A DNA stretch of 64,000 nt from Nitrospira sp. (lineage in GTDB: Bacteria > Nitrospirota > Nitrospiria > Nitrospirales > Nitrospiraceae). Positions within the stretch are counted from its first letter, which is position 1, and each line of letters opens with the position of its first letter. Below, one piece after another: positions 17,290 to 24,617 of the stretch. Both the position numbers and the translations under genes were made by a program. Location: contig JADYYH010000021.1 in the NCBI GenBank assembly GCA_020853775.1, positions 1 through 64,000 of the forward strand. The letters run 5' to 3'. The notes under the pieces were generated by a model, which did not search any database, was not told the DNA's origin, and saw only the letters and a program-made list of their open reading frames with translations.

Positions 17290-18063
17290 ATGATGGATCG
17301 TTCTGCGTATCTCGCGCGCATCGGATATGACGGTCGGGTGAGTCCGTCGGTCGAGACCTTGCACGCCGTACATCGCGCGCATGTCCTGACCGTGCCGTTC
17401 GAAAATCTGGATATTCACCTCGGGCGGCCGATCTCGCTGGACCCCGCCGACCTGTTTCGGAAGATCGTCGTGGATCGACGCGGCGGCTACTGTTTCGAAC
17501 TCAACGGCCTGTTCGCGTTGTTGTTGGAAGACCTCGGATTTGCCGTGACCAGGCTGGCTGCCCGGGTGGGGTCCGAGACGGAAGGCGTGCGGCCGCGAAG
17601 CCATCAATTGCTACTGGTTCAACTTGGCGAAGCCGCGTGGATCGCTGACGTTGGGTTCGGAGGTCATGGATTACTTGAACCTTTGAGAATGGCGGATGGG
17701 GAGGTGGCGCAGCAGGGGACCGATCGGTTCCGGCTCATCGCGCAGGGGGAAGGAGACTATCTGCTGCAATGCGAGAGTGAGCGGGTGTGGACGAATCTCT
17801 ATTCCTTCGCGCTGGATCCCTGGCTGCCCATCGACTATGCCTTCGCCAATTATTACCACTCCCATTCGCCGGATTCTCTCTTCATGCAGCGACGGATTTG
17901 TACTATACCGACGCCGGAGGGGAGAACGACGCTTCTTGATAACCTGCTGAAGGTCCGGGGGCGAGAGGGGATGCAGGAACTTCAGGTAACGAGTGAAGAT
18001 GAGGGGCAGCAGCTGCTCCAGAAGCACTTCGGCCTCACCATTAACGATCACTTGATGTTTTGA
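17290..18063 (+). CDS. nat: Arylamine N-acetyltransferase
   Basis: The 257-residue protein has the Cys-His-Asp triad of NAT enzymes: Cys68 in RRGGYCFELN, His105 in RSHQLLLV and Asp120 in IADVGFGG. It transfers acetyl groups from acetyl-CoA to arylamines and hydrazines. The C-terminal domain is present and the length is close to the usual 260-280. Two ATG codons in a row (17290 and 17293) follow a GAGAGG site. The WYL regulator downstream is on the same strand. Confidence 0.93.
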   Translation: MMDRSAYLARIGYDGRVSPSVETLHAVHRAHVLTVPFENLDIHLGRPISLDPADLFRKIVVDRRGGYCFELNGLFALLLEDLGFAVTRLAARVGSETEGVRPRSHQLLLVQLGEAAWIADVGFGGHGLLEPLRMADGEVAQQGTDRFRLIAQGEGDYLLQCESERVWTNLYSFALDPWLPIDYAFANYYHSHSPDSLFMQRRICTIPTPEGRTTLLDNLLKVRGREGMQELQVTSEDEGQQLLQKHFGLTINDHLMF

Positions 18064-18119
18064 GGGTTGGGCGTTGAGTCGCGTGCGGCGGGGAGATGTG
18101 CGGAAGAAAGGGGAGGCGC

Positions 18120-19115
18120 GTGAAGGCACGATTAGGTCGTCGGCCCAAAGCGTATAGTCAGGCAGGGCGGCTTGCCAGAATGATCCGGGCGCTTTCGAGC
18201 CGATCGATGTCCATCAACGATTTGTCCGGCGAGTTCGGGGTCTCACGGCGGCAGATCTATCGCGACCTCGATCGAATTCAGGAAGAAGGCCATCCCCTGG
18301 AGCAGTCTGATGGAGGTGGAGAAAAGTCGTGGCAATTGCCATTGGGCTACAAGGGGCTGCCGCCGATTACCGTCACTCCCTACGAACTCATGGCGCTCCA
18401 TCTTGCCAAAGGGCACGTCGCGTATCTGACAGGCACTCCGTTCGTGGAGAATTTCGACAGTCTCATTGCGAAAGTGCAGGCCGGCTTGCCCCAGAAGGTG
18501 GCGAATCATCTCGCCCGCATCAACGACGTGTTTGTACCCCGCCAGGCTCCTGTTCGTGACTATTCACGTCACGGGGAAGTCTTGGCCAAGCTGGAGAAGG
18601 CGTTGCTGCTCCAACGGACCGTGACGCTCCATCACGTCAGGCCGGATTATGAGGAATCGGCCGAGCACGGTGTGGATCCTTATCGGTTGGTGTTTCATCA
18701 GGGTGGTCTGTATGTGCTGGGCTTTTCGCATCGGGCCCAGGCTCTTCGCCTGTTTGCCGCCGAACGCATTGTTGGGATTGATGTGTCTGACCAGAGGTTC
18801 GAGATCCCAACAGACTTGAAGCTTGAGGCGGGCTATGCGCACCTCTTTGGGCTGATCGACGAACCGGCGGAAACGGTACGGATCCGTTTCAGGGCCGAGG
18901 TGGCGTATCTCATCAAGGAGCGTCGCTGGCATCCCAGCCAAACGCATACGGTCGAAAAAGATGGATCCATTGTCGTCACATTGTCCACCGGCGGCACAGA
19001 CGAATTGGCGACATGGATACTGTCCTGGGGGCCTGACGCGGTCGTGATCGAACCTCCGGTATTGGTTGAGCTTGTGAGGTTTCGCCTGGATCAAGCGCTG
19101 CGACAGTATTCCTAG
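18120..19115 (+). CDS. HTH/WYL-domain transcriptional regulator
   Basis: The product (331 residues from GTG 18120) has a DeoR-like helix-turn-helix at about residues 25-65 (ISRSM-type helix, then FGVSRRQIYRDLDRIQEEG) and a WYL domain in the middle (VDPYRLVFHQGGLYVLGF), followed by a C-terminal WCX extension. WYL regulators often sense nucleic acid ligands and are common near defence genes. The GTG has an AAGGGGAGG site; an ATG at 18096 is an alternative. The gene stands at the left edge of the variable island. Confidence 0.88.
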   Translation: MKARLGRRPKAYSQAGRLARMIRALSSRSMSINDLSGEFGVSRRQIYRDLDRIQEEGHPLEQSDGGGEKSWQLPLGYKGLPPITVTPYELMALHLAKGHVAYLTGTPFVENFDSLIAKVQAGLPQKVANHLARINDVFVPRQAPVRDYSRHGEVLAKLEKALLLQRTVTLHHVRPDYEESAEHGVDPYRLVFHQGGLYVLGFSHRAQALRLFAAERIVGIDVSDQRFEIPTDLKLEAGYAHLFGLIDEPAETVRIRFRAEVAYLIKERRWHPSQTHTVEKDGSIVVTLSTGGTDELATWILSWGPDAVVIEPPVLVELVRFRLDQALRQYS

Positions 19116-19410
19116 TCCTTCCAACGATCATTCAACGCCGGATGCCCGCAGTCTCGGGCTGCCACGTCCTCCCAGTCCAAAAAATGCCAGGTGGGCTCCT
19201 TGCTCTTCTGGCTCGCGCAATGCGGCCTGAGATTGTCCCCGTCGGACGTGTGCAGTTGGAAAGCCGGTAGCCCACCTATGACATTTTCTGTCACGGCCTC
19301 GTGAGAGGCTTCAGATCTGTTCTCGACCTATCCCTATAAGAACGCCGCCGTATCAACGGACGCGGTTGAATCACGGTGGGGGAATCAACGCTAAGACGCG
19401 GAGGCTCATC
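19116..19410. other. Intergenic region, left edge of the variable island
   Basis: The stretch contains a 60-codon minus-strand frame (19112-19294) that overlaps the end of the regulator gene and has no clear ribosome site. I see no RNA gene or strong hairpin. A sigma70 promoter for 19411 was not found. Confidence 0.35.
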
Positions 19411-19650
19411 ATGGAATGGGTGGTGTTGTTCATGTTGCAGGTTCTGGTTCCGGCCGATTCTCTGATGCAGCTCACGCTGAACAAATCTCTGGCGCAGGTC
19501 ATTCAAGAGCAGATCAGTTGCCGGAAAGAGTTCAGCGAGGCCAGGCAGGAATTCGAGCAGGCGAATCAGATCGACGACCCATTTCAGCGCCTGAACGCCA
19601 TCGACAGGTTACGGAGGACTGTGCTACTACGCTGCGGCGTGAGGGCCTGA
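19411..19650 (+). CDS. Small unrecognised protein with hydrophobic N terminus
   Basis: The 79-residue product starts at ATG 19411 after GCGGAGG. Residues 1-15 are hydrophobic (EWVVLFMLQVLV), and the rest is a charged helix with coiled-coil character (CRKEFSEARQEFEQANQ). It may be anchored to the membrane by its N terminus. No family is recognised. Confidence 0.5.
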   Translation: MEWVVLFMLQVLVPADSLMQLTLNKSLAQVIQEQISCRKEFSEARQEFEQANQIDDPFQRLNAIDRLRRTVLLRCGVRA

Positions 19651-19702
19651 ATTTTTGATGGCAACCGGTCATTCTTACAAAATAGGTTGATGGAGGCACC
19701 GA

Positions 19703-20404
19703 ATGGCGAAAGGTCCCAATCTCACATACTTATTCGAAGGAAATTCAGGAACAACGCCCAATGCGTTGCCACATTATTCTGAATCGTTTTGGACTGCCGT
19801 ATTGGGTTTGTTCTTTTGTCACCTTGGTGCTCAAACTCATGGGGAGAGTGCTTTGAGCGTTTACCAATGCCTGCCTGAGGCGAAGAAAGCGCCTTGGTAT
19901 GAATTACGAATGCTAAATTCGCACATCCACTTGGCCGGAGTTGGTCGGAATGACCTGTGCGTTGAACCTACCCGCCTAACCGGCTATTGCGGTGCGGATA
20001 CAACTATAGGCGGGATCCGGCCCGATATTGTTGTTAACCTGCCGCCAACGGAATGCGATGATCTTCCGACTCATTTAATTCTCGAATGTAAGACGGTTGG
20101 TGCTAGGGCAGGAAGTGTGCAACTGGAGAACTATATAAAGTTCTCGGATCATCTGGACGCAAGCGGGCATCGAACGCAAATTCTGTTGGTCATCTCCATT
20201 GGTTGTCATGACAATATTTATAATGCTGCCAAGCGGGCACAGCTAATGTGGCCCAATCGATTTGGATTGCTTCTCTGGGAGGATTTGTTGCGGAAGATGG
20301 TCAAGACAAACTTCGTATTGCCTGGCTTTGATTTTCCCGAGATCGTCAAAGATGGATATACGGCTGCCTTCGATTCGGAGGTGGCGAAGGATGGATCACT
20401 ATGA
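19703..20404 (+). CDS. Orphan protein with PD-(D/E)XK-like nuclease motif
   Basis: The 233-residue protein starts behind GGAGG. Residues 107-130 read RPDIV ... LILECK, that is Asp108, then Glu128-x-Lys130 on a predicted strand, the arrangement of the PD-(D/E)XK nuclease fold. Such folds occur in restriction and Holliday-junction enzymes and in defence systems. The gene is visibly richer in A+T than its neighbours, which suggests recent transfer. A second frame starts inside its last codons (20391) and is cut by a repeat. No methylase or helicase partner is adjacent, so the function is open. Confidence 0.6.
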   Translation: MAKGPNLTYLFEGNSGTTPNALPHYSESFWTAVLGLFFCHLGAQTHGESALSVYQCLPEAKKAPWYELRMLNSHIHLAGVGRNDLCVEPTRLTGYCGADTTIGGIRPDIVVNLPPTECDDLPTHLILECKTVGARAGSVQLENYIKFSDHLDASGHRTQILLVISIGCHDNIYNAAKRAQLMWPNRFGLLLWEDLLRKMVKTNFVLPGFDFPEIVKDGYTAAFDSEVAKDGSL

Positions 20405-20615
20405 TCTGAGCCAGGAAGGCGACAGTTTCATAAAGGAAGTATTGGAAAGCAAAACGAAAGAGCTGAATGGAAAAAAGGGGTCGGGAGTCTTTTCTGCGCA
20501 TGGCGGAGTTGCAGCCGCTGGCGGGGCTGACGGGGCTTGTCGAATTGACTGCCGAAAATACGAACGTCAAAGACGCCACTGTCTTGCAAGGCCTAACCAA
20601 CCTACACGACGTTAG
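20391..20615 (+). pseudogene. Truncated frame overlapping the nuclease-like gene
   Basis: A frame starts at ATG 20391, overlapping the last 14 bases of the nuclease-like gene, as in translationally coupled pairs. About 27 plausible residues (MDHYDLSQEGDSFIKEVLES...) follow, and then the frame runs into the repeat at 20471, after which it becomes Arg/Ala/Gly-rich noise. I read it as the 5' stump of a partner gene cut by the repeat. Confidence 0.4.
20471..20493 (+). repeat. Island repeat, copy 1
   Basis: The core GGGGTCGGGAGTCTTTT is preceded by an A-run. The same core occurs at 21881-21904 and, with one change, at 23084-23110, all in the same orientation. The A-run and T-run ends make the unit an imperfect palindrome. 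Confidence 0.7.
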
Positions 20616-20640
20616 AGTATCGAATTCTGCCGGTGCCCCG
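20500..20640 (+). pseudogene. Fragment of a leucine-rich-repeat protein
   Basis: From ATG 20500 the frame reads LQPLAGLTGLVELTAENTN and then VLQGLTNLHDVRV, which are two leucine-rich-repeat units of the L-x-x-L-x-x-L-x-x-L type. After about 45 residues the repeat character is lost. It begins directly after repeat copy 1. No complete LRR gene is present, so this is a remnant. Confidence 0.55.
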
Positions 20641-20713
20641 ATCAAAGGAATGGAGTTCTTTCGGAATCGCGCTCCGGTTCGCGAGAAAACTGCCCCCCGC
20701 GCTAGACCGTTCC

Positions 20714-20892
20714 TAACCCGGACTATTCATGAATACCTGCTCCGTCGTCCGGTTCTCTCGTCCGGCGAGGATTTTCTCGTTCGGCCTCCTCGACGGACTG
20801 CACGTACGCCTTCGGCGGCCTCACGTGCGAGAAGCCCCGGCGGACTTCGGCCTCGAACGCCTCGCGACGGTATTCATGAATAATCCGGGCTA
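20714..20892. mobile_element. MITE-like element with 24-base terminal inverted repeats
   Basis: The two ends, 20714-20737 and 20869-20892, are inverted copies that match at 22 of 24 positions. Each arm contains the perfect palindrome TATTCATGAATA (20724-20735 and 20871-20882) flanked outside by CCCGGA and inside by CC. The 179-base interior has no transposase. The element therefore looks like a miniature inverted-repeat element moved by an enzyme encoded elsewhere. A minus-strand frame crosses it, but without coding signs I trust. Confidence 0.65.
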
Positions 20893-21256
20893 AGGCCCTA
20901 AGGTAGCTGATGACATGCGGCATTGTGTTGTCGGGGAGAGCGGAGGGGGCGTCTTTCTTTGCGACCGCTTCGGTCTCCAGCGTGCCGACAAGGTCTATTC
21001 CATCCCAAAGCGTGTAGCCATTCGCTGGACTCAGGCTTCCTCGCCAAATGTGCAGCCGTGCTGCACGCTGACGCGCAAGGTCTCTAACTCGGTCGCCGTC
21101 GGGTTGTGGAAAATTCACAATCCGGGCCAGACCGTTCCTTGTGCTTCACCAAGCCACTACAACAGATGGCCACCGCACGCCGCCGAAGAATCTGGTAACA
21201 TGTTACGAAAACATGTGGTAACCTGCGATCAGGAGATAGCGGAAAGGGGAAATTCT
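20893..21256. other. Spacer before the toxin-antitoxin pair
   Basis: A minus-strand frame (20723-21118) with a GTG start runs through part of this region and the MITE-like element; it has no ribosome site and no recognised domain. The right end holds the operator-like palindrome described separately. Confidence 0.35.
21192..21223 (+). promoter_or_regulatory. Palindromic operator candidate of the toxin-antitoxin pair
   Basis: Two ACATGT half-sites, each next to GGTAAC/GTTACC sequence, face each other across a short spacer (GGTAACATGTT ... AACATGTGGTAACC). The site is about 35 bases upstream of the antitoxin start, where MazEF-type complexes commonly bind to repress their own promoter. Confidence 0.5.
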
Positions 21257-21478
21257 ATGCCCTCCGAGACGCACCTGACCCCGAAGGAAAAGCAAAGCCA
21301 GTACCGGAGCCGGTTGCGCCGCAAGGGTTTGCGGCCGGTGCAGATCTGGGTTCCGGACACCCGGGCCGCCGGATTTGCGGCTGAATGCCGCCGCCAGGCG
21401 CGCCTCGCGGCACGGTCCGCGCAGGAGAAGCCCGTTCTTGATTTCATCTCGGAGATTGCCGATTGGGACAACGGATGA
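21257..21478 (+). CDS. MazE-type antitoxin (DUF3018 family)
   Basis: The 73-residue protein starts at ATG 21257 after GGAAAGGGG. The stretch YRSRLRRKGLRPVQIWVPDT is the ribbon-helix-like DNA-binding start typical of the DUF3018 antitoxin family, and the acidic C-terminal end (FISEIADWDNG) should wrap the toxin. Its stop overlaps the toxin start (ATGA at 21475-21478), the usual layout of such pairs. It should neutralise the toxin and repress the operon. Confidence 0.87.
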   Translation: MPSETHLTPKEKQSQYRSRLRRKGLRPVQIWVPDTRAAGFAAECRRQARLAARSAQEKPVLDFISEIADWDNG

Positions 21479-21801
21479 AACGCGGCGATCTTGTCGCCGT
21501 CGCCGCCAAGGGCCACTATAGTGGAAAACCGCGGCCCGCCCTTGTCCTGCAATCCGATCTCTTCTCTGCGCTTGGAAGCGTCACGATTTGCCTCCTGACG
21601 ACCGAGCGTCTTGATGCGCCCCTTTTCCGCCTTTCCGTTGAGCCCTCGCCTGAAAATGGCCTCAAGCAGCCCTCGCAAATTATGATCGATAAGATCGTGA
21701 CCGTTCCCCATGACGCGATTGGCGCTCGCCTCGGTTCGCTTGATCACGAGGTGATGGTCCGTGTCGACCGCTCCCTGGCCGTGTTTCTCGGGATCGTCTG
21801 A
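21475..21801 (+). CDS. MazF/PemK-type toxin (endoribonuclease)
   Basis: The 108-residue protein has the PemK/MazF fold landmarks: MKRGDLVAV at the start, GKPRPALVLQSD, and the strand PSQIMIDKIVTVPHDAIGARLG. These toxins cut mRNA at short sequence motifs when the antitoxin is lost. The start ATG overlaps the antitoxin stop. Repeat copy 2 follows 80 bases downstream. Confidence 0.9.
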   Translation: MKRGDLVAVAAKGHYSGKPRPALVLQSDLFSALGSVTICLLTTERLDAPLFRLSVEPSPENGLKQPSQIMIDKIVTVPHDAIGARLGSLDHEVMVRVDRSLAVFLGIV

Positions 21802-21880
21802 CCTTCATGTCCTGGCAATTTGGGGTAGAGTCTCATTTCTGTGCGGCGATCCACAGACGGCAGTCGTGTCATCGGATAGA

Positions 21881-21904
21881 AAGAAAGGGGTCGGGAGTCT
21901 TTTC
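21881..21904 (+). repeat. Island repeat, copy 2
   Basis: The core GGGGTCGGGAGTCTTTT is identical to copy 1 and in the same orientation. It lies between the toxin gene and the 3' end of the broken ATPase gene. Confidence 0.7.
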
Positions 21905-21911
21905 TTGCCTG

Positions 21912-22967
21912 TCATGGAGAAGTGGTTACCGAACGAATCTCGGCCTTGGGATATTGATGGGCAAACGCTTTGAGGTTGACCAGGTCTACGTCATCGGCTG
22001 ACCATTTACACTCCAGCGCGAGCGGCGACTGCCCCTGGCGAGCCAGCACGAGATCGATTTCATGACCCCGCTTGTCTCTCCAGTACCCGATGCGTCTGGT
22101 TTGTAAGTGAGCTTGAAGTTCATTGAGAACCATATGCTCCCACAACAAGCCGAGGTCCTCCTGCCGTGGGCTGGTCCAGCCGCGGTAATAACACACGAAT
22201 CCCGTATCGAAGGCGTAAACCTTCGGCGCCGCCACGATCTCAGTCGCTCGATGGGTGGAGAAGGGCCGCAAGACATGAATGAGGTACGTGCTTTCCAGAA
22301 CGGCGAGATAATTGATGGTCTGGCGGCTGACCTCGCAGGCCCTCGTGAATCGAGTGGTCTCGAACAACCCTCCGCTTTGGGCGAACAGCAATTCGGCAAG
22401 CCGTTCGAAGGAATGTCGCCGTTCCAACCGAAACAGGGTTTGAATGTCTTTCGCCCAGTAGGCATCCATCCATTCCTGGAACGCCTGCTCTGGTATCGGC
22501 GGCCAGGCGAAAAAGGGAGGAAGCCCTCCATGCAGCAATCGGTGGCGAAGATCGGGCTTCCCGAACGCCGTAAGATCTTCCAACATCATCGGTGTCAGCC
22601 AGACCTCGGTTTTCCGTCCGGCCAGGGTGTCGCGGAACTTACTGGACGCTCCGAGGGGCGAGGAGCCGGTCGCAATCACTTTCGTGTCACGATAGTGATC
22701 GGCGGTGATCTTGAGTAGTTCGGACGGATTCGGAAGTCGGTGGATTTCATCCAGAATCAGCCGACGCCCGCGGTGCTGGTTGAGAAACGCTTCGGGATCT
22801 TCAACCTCCCGCCGGGTACGCGGGAGTTTGCAGTCAAAATACTCGACGTCATCGAGCGATTAGCAGAGCAGTGTTTTGCCGGCCCGTCTCACTCCCGATA
22901 GCCAGACCACTGACCGGTCGTTCCAGGCTTCCTCCAAGCGGTGTTTCCACCATGTTCGATGCACCAT
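21912..22967 (-). pseudogene. AAA ATPase with DUF4143 domain, interrupted by one stop codon
   Basis: From ATG 22967 one frame runs 351 codons to the stop at 21912, broken only by TAA at 22860-22862 (codon 36). The stop falls just after the Walker A motif GVRRAGKT (residues 25-32). Downstream of it the Walker B stretch RLILDEIHRL, the ATPase core and the DUF4143 nuclease-like domain (EIDLVLARQGQSPLALECKW) are intact. A single C-to-T change of a Gln codon (CAA) would explain the stop. Members of this family occur in mobile regions and their biology is poorly known. Two island repeats flank the gene. Confidence 0.8.
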
Positions 22968-22982
22968 ATGGTTGTTGCAATA

Positions 22983-23003
22983 GCGTTTGGTGCTACCAAA
23001 CGC
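22983..23003 (-). promoter_or_regulatory. Perfect palindrome upstream of the ATPase gene
   Basis: Nine-base arms GCGTTTGGT and ACCAAACGC are separated by three bases and end 16 bases from the ATPase start codon on the minus strand. It may be an operator or a leader hairpin that covers the ribosome site. Confidence 0.45.
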
Positions 23004-23083
23004 AAGCCGCTGGGACTCTGCGGATTGGGAATAGCCGCGTGATTGCGTGACAGCCGCAGAGATTTGGGTGAGGCGGGTGAGGG

Positions 23084-23110
23084 AAAAGAAGGAGGTCGGG
23101 AGTCTTTTTT
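23084..23110 (+). repeat. Island repeat, copy 3
   Basis: The unit reads GGAGGTCGGGAGTCTTTTTT after a short A-run and differs from copies 1 and 2 by one base in the core. The orientation is the same. Confidence 0.65.
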
Positions 23111-23275
23111 GTCGGCTTCACGCTGTTCCGTGAAGAATAAATAAGTACTTTGGCCCCGTACCAAGCATTACTCCACTTCTCTGCAGATCCTCTCATTCCG
23201 TTTCCGTCCGTGACCTTCTCTGGCACACCTCTATAGTACGCTCCCCTCGTTCATCCAACATGAAGGAGGGAAACC

Positions 23276-24562
23276 ATGTTCACCAGACGCACCTTGTTCA
23301 AACTCTTGGCGGCGGTTGGAGTGGGCTCGCTTTGGCCGACTCAGGGGCAAGCTGAAGAGGCCAGCCCAGCCACCCCAGGCCGCCGCCCATCGCATATATC
23401 GTACGACACTTCTTTGGATTTTCCGGCCACGATCAGTGACTCGTCATCGGCCCTCTCCGCCGTCGAACAGTGGGAAAACCTGCTGGACGATCTGGACGCG
23501 GTCGAATTGATCGGCCGCTACAGCCGGCTCACGCCGGTTGGTGATGGATCGCGCGACTACCGGGGACCGTGTCCATTCTGTCGTCAGGGCCCCGATTCGC
23601 TGATGGTCGGTAGCCGTGACGATTCCTATGTCTGCACCAACTGTCTCGCATGCGGCCACGCCCTGGATTTCTACATCAGGATGGAACGGTTGAGTCTGGA
23701 AGAGGCGATTCCCCGGCTGACCGGATTGCTGGTCTCCGGGGCTTTGACGGGGAAGCGCCTGAGGCTGGAGCGAATGGGTGTTGCGCTTGAGGAAACGCGC
23801 CGGTTGGCCTGCGAAGCGCTGCAGCATGGCTCTGCTGGACATGATACCCGTGAGTGGATGAAACGGGAAGGTGTGACTCAAGAGACAAGCGAACAGTTTT
23901 CACTTGGCTTCTTGTCTAAGGACGTCCGACAAGCACTCATCCCGCACCTTCGCGCTAACGGATTCGACCAAGCCGAGCTGGAGGAGGCCGGTATGACGGG
24001 ATGGCTTGCGCGCCATGGCGATGAATCAGATATGAGTGTGCTGATCTCGGTAAGGGATGTGGATGGGAGTTGCCGGGGGTTCTGTGAACAAGCCATGCAC
24101 GAGAATGCTGAGGTGATGTGGACCTTCTATTCCTTGCCGTACGGGTTCACGCTGCTTTCTCCCCATCGCGCTGATCGGTTGGTTTTATCTGCGAGGAACG
24201 GGCGAACGTCATCTGCATCGGTGATCTTGGCTGAACGGCCTTGGGATGTTGTCCTGCTTGCTGAGGCCGGAATCGAAGACGCCGTGTATGTGGCACCACT
24301 TGACCCGGCAGAATACCGCAGGCGTCTCAATCTGTATTTGCAGCGAGGGCACACTGCGATCTGGCCCATACGCCAGGCCGACATCACGGTGGAGTTTCTG
24401 CGTGGTCTGACTGACGGCTTTGGCCGGTCCGCCGGGCAGCTACATTTCGCGATCTTGCCTCCCGGGCTGAGGCTCCCTGAGGTGATCCGGCAGGAAGGGA
24501 TCGAGTCTGTCCGTGCGCGACTGGCTCGGGCGAAACCATTGAGGGACTTGCTGGGGGCCTGA
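23276..24562 (+). CDS. DnaG-like (CHC2 zinc finger) protein with a Tat-like export signal
   Basis: The 428-residue protein begins TRRTLFKLLAAVGVGSLW, close to a twin-arginine signal, ending near QGQAEEA. Residues about 70-150 form a CHC2-type primase zinc finger with four Cys ligands (99, 102, 123, 126) in place of the usual Cys-His-Cys-Cys, then DFYIRMERLSLEEAIPRL. Residues about 165-290 resemble the DnaG N-terminal core (FSLGFLSKDVRQALIPHL, VLISVRDVDGSCRGF). The Toprim Glu and DxD metal motifs of active primases are not evident. The start has GAAGGAGG. A DNA-synthesis fold behind an export signal is hard to explain; function is unknown. Confidence 0.75.
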   Translation: MFTRRTLFKLLAAVGVGSLWPTQGQAEEASPATPGRRPSHISYDTSLDFPATISDSSSALSAVEQWENLLDDLDAVELIGRYSRLTPVGDGSRDYRGPCPFCRQGPDSLMVGSRDDSYVCTNCLACGHALDFYIRMERLSLEEAIPRLTGLLVSGALTGKRLRLERMGVALEETRRLACEALQHGSAGHDTREWMKREGVTQETSEQFSLGFLSKDVRQALIPHLRANGFDQAELEEAGMTGWLARHGDESDMSVLISVRDVDGSCRGFCEQAMHENAEVMWTFYSLPYGFTLLSPHRADRLVLSARNGRTSSASVILAERPWDVVLLAEAGIEDAVYVAPLDPAEYRRRLNLYLQRGHTAIWPIRQADITVEFLRGLTDGFGRSAGQLHFAILPPGLRLPEVIRQEGIESVRARLARAKPLRDLLGA

Positions 24563-24617
24563 TCGGCCGATGGCAAGAAGAGGGTGGGAGTGGCCCTGCG
24601 CTCAAAACTCCAGCCGG

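Noticed and set aside
19112-19294. 60-codon minus-strand frame beside the WYL gene
   Set aside because: It overlaps the end of the regulator gene, has no good ribosome site and no recognisable domain.
20723-21118. 131-codon minus-strand frame with GTG start
   Set aside because: It crosses the MITE-like element, has no ribosome site and no recognised domain, and its ends mirror the inverted repeats, so it probably reflects the repeat structure.
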